Assembly: GCA_020052895.1 (NCBI GenBank)
Contig: JAGVOE010000005.1
Span: 1-19,501, forward strand
Length of the DNA: 19,501 nucleotides
Source: Candidatus Woesebacteria bacterium
Lineage (GTDB): Bacteria; Patescibacteriota; Microgenomatia; UBA1400; MFAQ01
Direction: 5' to 3'
A model generated the notes under the pieces. That model was not told the origin of the DNA. It saw only the letters and a list, made by a program, of their open reading frames with translations, and searched no databases. The first letter of the stretch is position 1. Each line of letters begins with the position of its first letter. The position numbers and the translations under genes are program-made. Below, in pieces: positions 4,273 through 11,037 of this stretch.

Positions 4273-5619
4273 TTAATTATATTCTATCAACAAGTTTTTT
4301 CGCCGTTGTTTCCGATGGAGAGAGTTAGCTAGCCGATGAGCTTCGTCTCGAAGACTTCTAAATAAGTTTAAGACAGGGTCTTCCAAAGGTAGATTTATAG
4401 AAACAGTTTGATGCACGGAGTTATAAAAGTACAAAGTCTCTCTTTTTTTGGCCAGAGCTAGGACGGGAATGACAGAGGGAATAACTGAAAATACAGTTGA
4501 GAGCTGAGGTAGACCGCCATCGAGAATGATTAAGTCTGGAGATGGCCACTCGGGATGAGCAAATCTTCTTTTAAGGATCTGTTTCATGGCGAAGGGGTCC
4601 GATTTGTCAGGAAGGTGAATGTTGAAGTGGCGATACTCGGCTGGTGCGGGAGAGCCCTTCAAGTAGACGGCCATGGAGCCAACGTAGTTTTCTCCTTGGA
4701 GATGAGCCAGATCGTAGCACTCAATTCTGACGGGTGGTTTTTTTAGTAGAGGGTGAGCTACTTTTTCGACAATTTGGTACTGAAGAGCGTCGGTGGCGTC
4801 GGATAATTTTAGGAGCAAGGAAGTATTGTGGGTGCTCAGAAGATAGTGTAGGCCGTTGATTTGCTGTTTAAGGAGATGAGCCTTTTCGTACTCTCCTTTT
4901 TGGATCTCTCTCTTAATTCTTTGGTGTAAAGACCTATCTAGAAGAATGAACTGCCCAGAGAGAAACTTTTTTAGTTTCCCCAGATGAACGGCGTATTTGG
5001 TGGGCGAGATCTCACCTTTACAAGCACCGGGACAGTGTCGGATATGATAATAGAAACAGGCTTGTTTGTGGGCATTAAAAGGATTGAGACAGAAACCAAA
5101 GATATTCCTCATTTGCTTATACAAGGTCTTAGCGACGGTCGTGGAAGAAAAAGGGCCAAAAACTTGTTTGTTTAGGTTGTCAAGATTGAGAGAGCTAAGA
5201 TCGGTGCCCCGGATAATAACCACTTTAGGGTTGGGAGGATTGGTGAAGACTAGATAGAGATTTGAACGACCATCCTTGATTACGGAGTTATATCTAGGCT
5301 GGTACTGTTTGATGAGATTGGCTTCGCAAATGACGGCTTCGATATCATTCTTGACTGGTTTAAGATAGAGAGTTTTGGTCTGTGGAAAAAATTGTAGGGC
5401 TTTAGATGTGCCATCCTGAAAACCTTCGTAATGTTGTTTAAGACGGGAACGGAGGTTAATTGATTTACCGATATAGAGAGGTTTTTCGTTTTTGTCTTCG
5501 AAGATGTACACCCCAGGTACCGACGGCAATAAGGACCAAAATTCCGCCGAGGCCGGTGAGAATAGTAAGCGGAGTGGTGGTGGAGCCAAGGACAACGGCT
5601 GTTTCGTAGGGTTTTCCAT
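4273..5619 (-). CDS. uvrC: UvrABC system protein C, short form without HhH domain
   Basis: 448 residues; UvrC makes both incisions in nucleotide excision repair. The GIY-YIG nuclease is at residues 31-115 (GVY 36-38, YIG 49-51, E99). Four Cys (177, 188, 196, 200) match the conserved cluster FC...AC...HCPGAC that holds an iron-sulfur centre in characterised UvrC. A UVR motif (about 235-262) would contact UvrB. The RNase H-like second nuclease keeps D303, D341, D367 and H428. The protein stops right after the RDEAHRL...HRKQRR block and lacks the C-terminal helix-hairpin-helix pair of the usual 600-residue UvrC. Its 5' end overlaps the transglutaminase-like gene by 155 nt; the GIY motif itself is encoded in the overlap, so at least about 65 nt are dual coding. 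ATG 5619 follows a TATAAT by 8 nt; TTG 5529 is the main alternative. Confidence 0.93.
   Translation of the reverse strand: MENPTKQPLSLAPPPLRLLFSPASAEFWSLLPSVPGVYIFEDKNEKPLYIGKSINLRSRLKQHYEGFQDGTSKALQFFPQTKTLYLKPVKNDIEAVICEANLIKQYQPRYNSVIKDGRSNLYLVFTNPPNPKVVIIRGTDLSSLNLDNLNKQVFGPFSSTTVAKTLYKQMRNIFGFCLNPFNAHKQACFYYHIRHCPGACKGEISPTKYAVHLGKLKKFLSGQFILLDRSLHQRIKREIQKGEYEKAHLLKQQINGLHYLLSTHNTSLLLKLSDATDALQYQIVEKVAHPLLKKPPVRIECYDLAHLQGENYVGSMAVYLKGSPAPAEYRHFNIHLPDKSDPFAMKQILKRRFAHPEWPSPDLIILDGGLPQLSTVFSVIPSVIPVLALAKKRETLYFYNSVHQTVSINLPLEDPVLNLFRSLRDEAHRLANSLHRKQRRKNLLIEYN
4276..4281 (-). promoter_or_regulatory. -10 box of the YvlD-like gene (leaderless)
   Basis: TATAAT on the minus strand, formed by the last sense codons of uvrC, 9 nt before the ATG at 4266. 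Confidence 0.45.
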
Positions 5620-7270
5620 TAAGGTAAATTATAACTTTTAGATGGTCTTTGCGGACAAAGGGCAGCTTTTGAGATCTAATTCTGAAAGTAGCTTGGCCAA
5701 AAGGAGCAATTTTTAGGGTTTGTGCTGTCTCCTGGAGGTACTCGTTACCGGCCACCTTGGCTTGTCCACTAAAAGCAACACCGGAAGAATTATTGATCTG
5801 GAAGATAAGATCACTCTCCTCTTGATCCACAAACTGGACTGTTAGTATCGGGTCTGGAAAGCTAAGGGCGTCGGCTGGCTCGATGAAGATACTTTTGGAG
5901 TTGGAACCATTCCGGTAGCCACCAGCCGGGATTGGGTGCTCAGCGTCGGTACCGTGAATAGCTAGAACAATGTGATTGAAATCTAGCTTGTGGAAGTAAT
6001 CAATGCCTCTTGTAGTGTTGGCCCAAGTCGGATCTACCTGGATCCAGGTAGCACTTTCTCGGTTAAAGTACTCTGGCCAGGCGTGCAAAACGTCTTGAGT
6101 TAGGGACAGTGGTTTGAGGTCTGGGTTCTCGGAGATAGCAAAACCTTGAAGCTCTCTGGCATGAATGCCCGCTTTTCTGGCCAGGGCGACAAAGATATCG
6201 GTAAAGTCGGTGCAAATAGCACTTTGGTAGTTGGTAAGGGAGACTGCGGCCGGCGTGCGAGCCGGTTTTTGGCGATTGATCTTGCTGTAGTCGTACTGCA
6301 TTTTGTCGACGACGTAGTCATAGATGGACTGGGGACTGGTAAGGTTTTTGAGTTCGACAGAACTGAAGACACTGTGGTCAAAATTCCAGATTGGCTGTGC
6401 AAGTAGATATTTATCAGACGGCTGAGTGAGTGTTGGCCGGGGATTGAAGTCTAGCTTAACAGTGAAGTTTAGAGTGACTTCGAGCTCTTCTCGGGGAGAG
6501 GTGGAGTAGCGAGCGATGAAGTTGTCATCTTCGTCAGTGTAGACGGAGTCTGGTGGGGGCGTAAGATCTTGATAATAAACAGTTTGGTAAGAGGTGTTTG
6601 GTGGTAGAGCAATTTCGGAAATAACCTTGGTAAGATTGTCACCCCCCAAGTGGTATAGGATTTTTCCTTGATAGTACTGAGTTTGACCAAAAATGGCACT
6701 AATGGGTTTATGGCTAATTTTTTTGCCACTAAAGTAGTAAATATTACTGTTTACTAGATCTGGTTGAGGGTCGATGTAGGCGGGACTAGGGAAACCAGGT
6801 GGAACGGTAATAATAACTGATTGTTCGGAGATGTTTTCATCGGGTTCTAGTCTGGGAATGTCAATCTGCCAGGTGTTTCCGTGCTTGGTGGCAATGTCAT
6901 TGGTATCGTACTCGATGGTGAAGGTGTGGTTTTTATCCTTGCCGACAATTTTATTGACAAAAGGAAAGGAGATGGAGGTTTGATTGAGGGTTTTGATAAC
7001 TTCTGGAATGAGGTAGGTGCCCTCATCTTTGACCTTGATATTTTCCAGTCTAGTTTCGTTGAGGCTGATACTGTACTCAGTGGCGTAGACGACCGAGAGA
7101 TTATTTTTTTGGTTGATAACGTAGTTGACGTGAGTCTGACCGTTTTCCTGAACTAGATAACTAATTTGATAACTGGTACTAAATTTGGCGAGAGCATACG
7201 AAGTAGAGGGGAATACCCAAATGAGAGCCGCGAAGAGGAAGGTGAGTGGGGCAGTGATAATCTTGATCAA
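5465..7270 (-). CDS. membrane-anchored transglutaminase-like protein
   Basis: 601 residues. An N-terminal signal peptide (residues 1-28, ending SYALA) is followed by a beta-rich region of about 250 residues that resembles the domain often preceding such enzymes (DUF3857-like, uncertain). A transglutaminase-like core follows with the Cys-His-Asp triad: C353 in SAICTDFTDIF, H396 in VLHAWPEYF and D413 in WIQVDPTWA. Near the end there is one membrane helix (about 568-589) and a basic tail RRQKRK, so the catalytic part should face outside. The family cuts, ligates or hydrolyses amide bonds; the substrate is unknown. It starts with TTG 2 nt after the uvrA stop, without SD, suggesting coupling. Its last 155 nt overlap uvrC. 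Why a surface enzyme sits between uvrA and uvrC is unclear. Confidence 0.85.
   Translation of the reverse strand: MIKIITAPLTFLFAALIWVFPSTSYALAKFSTSYQISYLVQENGQTHVNYVINQKNNLSVVYATEYSISLNETRLENIKVKDEGTYLIPEVIKTLNQTSISFPFVNKIVGKDKNHTFTIEYDTNDIATKHGNTWQIDIPRLEPDENISEQSVIITVPPGFPSPAYIDPQPDLVNSNIYYFSGKKISHKPISAIFGQTQYYQGKILYHLGGDNLTKVISEIALPPNTSYQTVYYQDLTPPPDSVYTDEDDNFIARYSTSPREELEVTLNFTVKLDFNPRPTLTQPSDKYLLAQPIWNFDHSVFSSVELKNLTSPQSIYDYVVDKMQYDYSKINRQKPARTPAAVSLTNYQSAICTDFTDIFVALARKAGIHARELQGFAISENPDLKPLSLTQDVLHAWPEYFNRESATWIQVDPTWANTTRGIDYFHKLDFNHIVLAIHGTDAEHPIPAGGYRNGSNSKSIFIEPADALSFPDPILTVQFVDQEESDLIFQINNSSGVAFSGQAKVAGNEYLQETAQTLKIAPFGQATFRIRSQKLPFVRKDHLKVIIYLNGKPYETAVVLGSTTTPLTILTGLGGILVLIAVGTWGVHLRRQKRKTSLYR
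5628..5633 (-). promoter_or_regulatory. possible internal -10 box of uvrC (leaderless)
   Basis: TATAAT on the minus strand, inside the coding sequence of the transglutaminase-like gene, 8 nt before the uvrC ATG at 5619. It might be chance, since it also encodes the Val-Ile-Ile of that protein, but the spacing equals that at the other genes. Confidence 0.35.
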
Positions 7271-7272
7271 AT

Positions 7273-10197
7273 TTAGAGTAGTAGCTTTTTTAACTCTTGA
7301 GCTGTGGGTGTGTCGTATTTTTCGATCATTTTAGTGGGAGAGCCTGAAGCAATTAGCTCTCCCCCGCTATCTCCACCCTCAGGCCCAATGTCAATAATAT
7401 AGTCGGCGTTCTTGATGATGTCCAGATTGTGTTCGATGACAATGACGGTGTTATTTTGAGATACTAGATCGACCAATGTTTGAACCAGCTTGTTTAAATC
7501 GTCAAAGTGAAGACCGGTGGTAGGCTCATCTAGAATATATATAGTGTGACCATTACCGGATTTAGCCAGCTCGGTAGCCAGCTTAACTCTCTGAGCTTCG
7601 CCGCCGGAGAGGGTAGGAGCGGACTGACCTAGCCTTATATACCCCAAACCAACCTTTTTAATTGTCTCTATTTTTTTATTGATAGCTGGGACGTTTTTAA
7701 AAAAGTCGCCAGCTTCATCCATGGTCATAGCTAGGACTTGAGCGATGTTCTTACTTTTGTACTCTACTTCTAGAGTAGGATCGTTGAATCTAGTGCCGTG
7801 ACATGTTTCACAAGTGATATAAATGTCACCCAGGAACTGCATCTCTATTTTTAGCTGGCCATCTCCCTGGCAAGTCTCACAGCGACCACCTTTGACGTTA
7901 AAACTAAAGCGTCCTGGGGTATAGCCGCGATATCTGGCTTCTTGAGTATTGGCAAATAGTTGTCGGATGTAATCAAAAACTTTGGTATAGGTAGCCGGGT
8001 TACTCCGAGGTGTCTTGCCAATAGGACTTTGATCAATTAAAGAAACCCGTCTAACAACGTCTGGAATGGTAATAGTGCCAAACTTAATATCCTCTTTGTG
8101 GTGTAGTGGATTTAGTTTTTGGGATAGGGCCTCGTAGAGTGTGTCGACGACCAAAGATGATTTACCGGATCCAGAAACACCAGTAACGGCAATAAATTTA
8201 TTGAGAGGAAAGTCTACATCAATGGATTTTAGGTTGTGGTGAGTACACTCAGTTAGCCTAATGGAAGCTGGACTTTCAAGAGGAACTTTTGGTTTGGAGG
8301 CCTGAATTGATTTTTGGCCTGAAAGATACTCTCCGGTCAGGCAGTGAGAGTCCTTCATGGCCTGAATACTACCCTCAAAAGTAATTTGGCCCCCCAGATC
8401 ACCGGCTTTGGGTCCAAACTCGACCAGATGATCGGCGGCTTCCATGGTCTGCTGATCGTGCTCAACGACGATTAGAGAATTGCCTAAGGTGACCAGACCT
8501 TGTAAGGTTTTAATAAGCTTAGCGTTGTCTCTCTGATGCAGGCCGATGGTAGGCTCATCTAGGACATATAGAATACCGGTAAGGCGTGAGCCAATTTGGC
8601 TGGCCAGCCGAATACGCTGTAATTCTCCGCCGGAAAGAGTACCGGATTCACGCGCTAGAGTGATGTAGTCTAGACCAACTGAAGTCAAAAAGGCCAGACG
8701 ATCGCCAATTTCTTTGATAATGGGTTCACAAATTTGCTGCTCGGTACTGGTCAGTTTTTGAGATAGGGTTTGAAAGAACTTGAGAGATTTTTCGGTAGAC
8801 CAGGAGGTGACCTCACTGATAGAGTGGTTATCGATGTGAACAGCCAGGACTTCTGGTTTGAGACGCGTACCCAGACAAACGGGACAGGTTTTGCGGATAA
8901 GATACTTGGAAATTTCTTCTCTGAAGGAGTTTGAGGTAGATTCCTCATACCGTCTTTCGAACTCCTTAGACAGACCATCATAGGTCATTTTTCTGGTGAC
9001 CTTTTTACCATGTCGATTGACCCCTTTAATTGAGTAAACTTTAGGACCAGTACCGGCAAAAAGAGCTGATTTTTGAACTGAAGTGAGCTCTTGCAGTGGT
9101 CGTTGGCTAGCGAATCCGACTGAGACCATGGCCTCTAAAATTAATTTGGCGAGCCAGGTACGAGTCTCAAACTGAGAGGCCAGAGGAATAATGGCTCCTT
9201 CTAGGAGGTTTAGAGTGGGAGAAATAACTGCTTCGGTATCGAGAACCATCTTGGTACCGAGACCGGTACACTCCGGGCAGGCTCCTTCGGGAGCATTGAA
9301 GGAAAAATAGCGTGGCTCTATCTCGGGAATAGAGAGGTTGTCTACTGGACAGGCAAGCTTTTGGGAAAAGAGATGATCCTCCATCTCCTCCGGATTTTCG
9401 GGAAAGGATAAAGACGGATCGATCACAACACTGACGTAGACTTCACCATCGGATATTTTTAGAGCTTGCTCCAATGAGTCGACCAGGCGTTGTTTTTCAT
9501 ATTCTGGACTTCCGCCTACTTGGCCAACAACTAATTTGTCGATGACGGCTTCGATACTATGACGATTGTTTTTAAAAAGTGAGAGAGTGGTGCCGGTAGA
9601 TATAAGTTTGTTATCAACTCTTACTTGTTGAATGCCTTGTTTCAGTAGTCCTGGGAAAAGTTCTCGAAACTCCCCCTTTTGATTTTTGACCAGTGGGGCC
9701 AAGATTAGTAGACGAGCGCCCTTTTGTTTGTGATAAGTAGAATGAGTGGTGGCGAGATCGACGACAGCTTGGTAGATTTGATTGATGTCTTGAGGCATAA
9801 TTTCTCGACCGCACTGAGGACAGTGGGGGTGGCCTATTCGAGCAAAGAGAAGACGTAAATAGTCATAGATCTCAGTAACGGTACCGACGGTGCTACGAGG
9901 ATTGTGACTCCCCTGCTTCTGATCAATAAGAATCGCTGGAGAAAGACCTTCGATCTGATCTACATCTGGTTTGTCCATAACTCCCAGAAACTGGCGAGCG
10001 TACGAACTAAGTGACTCCACATAGCGGCGCTGACCTTCGGCATAGATGGTATCGTGAGCCATACTGGACTTACCACTACCAGAGACACCGGTAAAGACGA
10101 CCAGCTTGTTTTTTGGCAAGGTTAGATTGACGTTTTGAAGATTGTGCTGACGAGCACCCTTGATGATTAGGTGGGTTGAGGGAGAGATAGCAGACAT
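7273..10197 (-). CDS. uvrA: excinuclease ABC subunit A
   Basis: 974 residues; UvrA is the DNA-damage-sensing ATPase that loads UvrB. It has two ABC ATPase modules: first Walker A GVSGSGKSS (37-45) with signature LSGGELQR and Walker B YVLDEPTIGLH, and a second set with GVSGSGKSS, LSGGEAQR and YILDEPTTGLH. The C-terminal zinc module is intact (CETC ... CETC). The first zinc module reads CPVD ... CPEC, so one of the four Cys is replaced by Asp. Length is slightly above the common 940. A TAAAAT box ends 8 nt before the ATG. It is followed closely by the transglutaminase-like gene and uvrC and preceded by two small genes and uvrB. Confidence 0.98.
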   Translation of the reverse strand: MSAISPSTHLIIKGARQHNLQNVNLTLPKNKLVVFTGVSGSGKSSMAHDTIYAEGQRRYVESLSSYARQFLGVMDKPDVDQIEGLSPAILIDQKQGSHNPRSTVGTVTEIYDYLRLLFARIGHPHCPQCGREIMPQDINQIYQAVVDLATTHSTYHKQKGARLLILAPLVKNQKGEFRELFPGLLKQGIQQVRVDNKLISTGTTLSLFKNNRHSIEAVIDKLVVGQVGGSPEYEKQRLVDSLEQALKISDGEVYVSVVIDPSLSFPENPEEMEDHLFSQKLACPVDNLSIPEIEPRYFSFNAPEGACPECTGLGTKMVLDTEAVISPTLNLLEGAIIPLASQFETRTWLAKLILEAMVSVGFASQRPLQELTSVQKSALFAGTGPKVYSIKGVNRHGKKVTRKMTYDGLSKEFERRYEESTSNSFREEISKYLIRKTCPVCLGTRLKPEVLAVHIDNHSISEVTSWSTEKSLKFFQTLSQKLTSTEQQICEPIIKEIGDRLAFLTSVGLDYITLARESGTLSGGELQRIRLASQIGSRLTGILYVLDEPTIGLHQRDNAKLIKTLQGLVTLGNSLIVVEHDQQTMEAADHLVEFGPKAGDLGGQITFEGSIQAMKDSHCLTGEYLSGQKSIQASKPKVPLESPASIRLTECTHHNLKSIDVDFPLNKFIAVTGVSGSGKSSLVVDTLYEALSQKLNPLHHKEDIKFGTITIPDVVRRVSLIDQSPIGKTPRSNPATYTKVFDYIRQLFANTQEARYRGYTPGRFSFNVKGGRCETCQGDGQLKIEMQFLGDIYITCETCHGTRFNDPTLEVEYKSKNIAQVLAMTMDEAGDFFKNVPAINKKIETIKKVGLGYIRLGQSAPTLSGGEAQRVKLATELAKSGNGHTIYILDEPTTGLHFDDLNKLVQTLVDLVSQNNTVIVIEHNLDIIKNADYIIDIGPEGGDSGGELIASGSPTKMIEKYDTPTAQELKKLLL

Positions 10198-10205
10198 AAC
10201 AGTCT

Positions 10206-10211
10206 ATTTTA
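10206..10211 (-). promoter_or_regulatory. -10 box of uvrA (leaderless)
   Basis: TAAAAT on the minus strand, 8 nt before the ATG. The 9-mer TGTAAAATA around it is also present at the uvrB start. Confidence 0.45.
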
Positions 10212-10250
10212 CACCCTTTTACCACAAAATACCCGAATGAGAAAATGGTT

Positions 10251-10565
10251 TTAGGCGATGGCGGATTCGAGCTTGATGATGCGTTTTTCGTGATTGCGGA
10301 GTATAAGTGAGTTATCTAGAACTGTATTTAGTTTTTTTTCAACTTCTGAAAGGCGCATTTTTACACCACCCATATCGGAATCAAGAATTTCGACAGCCTG
10401 AGTCAACCCATCAACTTTCTCATCCAACCCATCAACTTTCTCTTTTAGATCTCCAATATCCTCCTCCAATTTGTCAAATCTGGGAAAAACCACTTGTTCT
10501 AAGGCTTCAACCATGCCATCATGAATCATTTTCTTTGTTTCATTCTTGTCACTCAAATCCATCAT
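10251..10565 (-). CDS. small coiled-coil protein of unknown function
   Basis: 104 residues, acidic and almost entirely helical. Residues about 30-95 show heptad spacing (FDKLEEDIGDLKEKVDGL and onward), so a parallel coiled coil is likely. A 7-residue unit EKVDGLD/EKVDGLT occurs twice in tandem, and at DNA level 18 nt are repeated with a 21-nt period (10404-10421 and 10425-10442). No signal peptide or membrane segment. Small coiled-coil proteins of this kind are common in CPR genomes and have no known role. It lies between the 133-residue gene and uvrA. A TATACT box ends 6 nt before ATG 10565; the second Met is at the next codon. Confidence 0.75.
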   Translation of the reverse strand: MMDLSDKNETKKMIHDGMVEALEQVVFPRFDKLEEDIGDLKEKVDGLDEKVDGLTQAVEILDSDMGGVKMRLSEVEKKLNTVLDNSLILRNHEKRIIKLESAIA

Positions 10566-10571
10566 AAATTT

Positions 10572-10577
10572 AGTATA
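10572..10577 (-). promoter_or_regulatory. -10 box of the coiled-coil gene (leaderless)
   Basis: TATACT on the minus strand, 6 nt before the ATG at 10565. Confidence 0.45.
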
Positions 10578-10612
10578 GCACCGTTGGTAGCTAATTTCGT
10601 TACGCTCATATT

Positions 10613-11014
10613 TTAATATGATTCTCTTATTTTATTCAAATCTTCAATGGCAATAATGTCCGCTACAGTGGTAAATATTTCTTTCCAGGTTGATAAAGTA
10701 TCACAAGCGGTCTGTCGACTCCAGACGACACCCATATGCTCACCGGCATTTGACATCTCAGACCCCTTTTGACCACCAGCGTTTTCTTGTATCCAATCGA
10801 CGGCTTCGGCCTTGGTGAAGTCCTTTATTTCGTCAACGGCACGGTAATATGATTCTGCTCTTTCCAGTAATTCAGTTTTTTTTCTTCTGAACTCTGGCAA
10901 CGACGCTTTTCTTTCCATGTTTTTGGCGTCTTCTAAGGCTCTGTTTTGAAGCGCTTCGTCAAATCTGGTGTGGTGGGTTTGGACTTGACCTTCGATATTA
11001 TTTGGTTCAGTCAT
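10613..11014 (-). CDS. hypothetical protein between uvrB and uvrA
   Basis: 133 residues, not recognised. The first two thirds are highly charged and helical (residues about 20-70, with a basic stretch FRRKKTELLERAESYY); the C-terminal third is more hydrophobic and contains SRQTACDTLSTWKEIFTTVADIIAIEDLNKIRESY. It has no signal peptide or membrane segment and looks cytoplasmic. It starts 23 nt after the uvrB stop, and a TATAAT box inside that gap ends 8 nt before the ATG. The location between uvrB and uvrA suggests possible co-regulation with DNA repair, but nothing in the protein itself shows a repair function. Confidence 0.7.
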   Translation of the reverse strand: MTEPNNIEGQVQTHHTRFDEALQNRALEDAKNMERKASLPEFRRKKTELLERAESYYRAVDEIKDFTKAEAVDWIQENAGGQKGSEMSNAGEHMGVVWSRQTACDTLSTWKEIFTTVADIIAIEDLNKIRESY

Positions 11015-11022
11015 ATCTCTAA

Positions 11023-11028
11023 ATTATA
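11023..11028 (-). promoter_or_regulatory. -10 box of the 133-residue gene (leaderless)
   Basis: TATAAT on the minus strand in the 23-nt gap after uvrB, 8 nt before the ATG at 11014. Confidence 0.5.
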
Positions 11029-11037
11029 CTGATAATT

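Noticed and set aside
6100..6402. Minus-strand frame inside the transglutaminase-like gene, and many similar internal frames elsewhere
   Set aside because: Serine/threonine- or proline-rich shadow frames lying wholly within well-supported genes, with no start signals.
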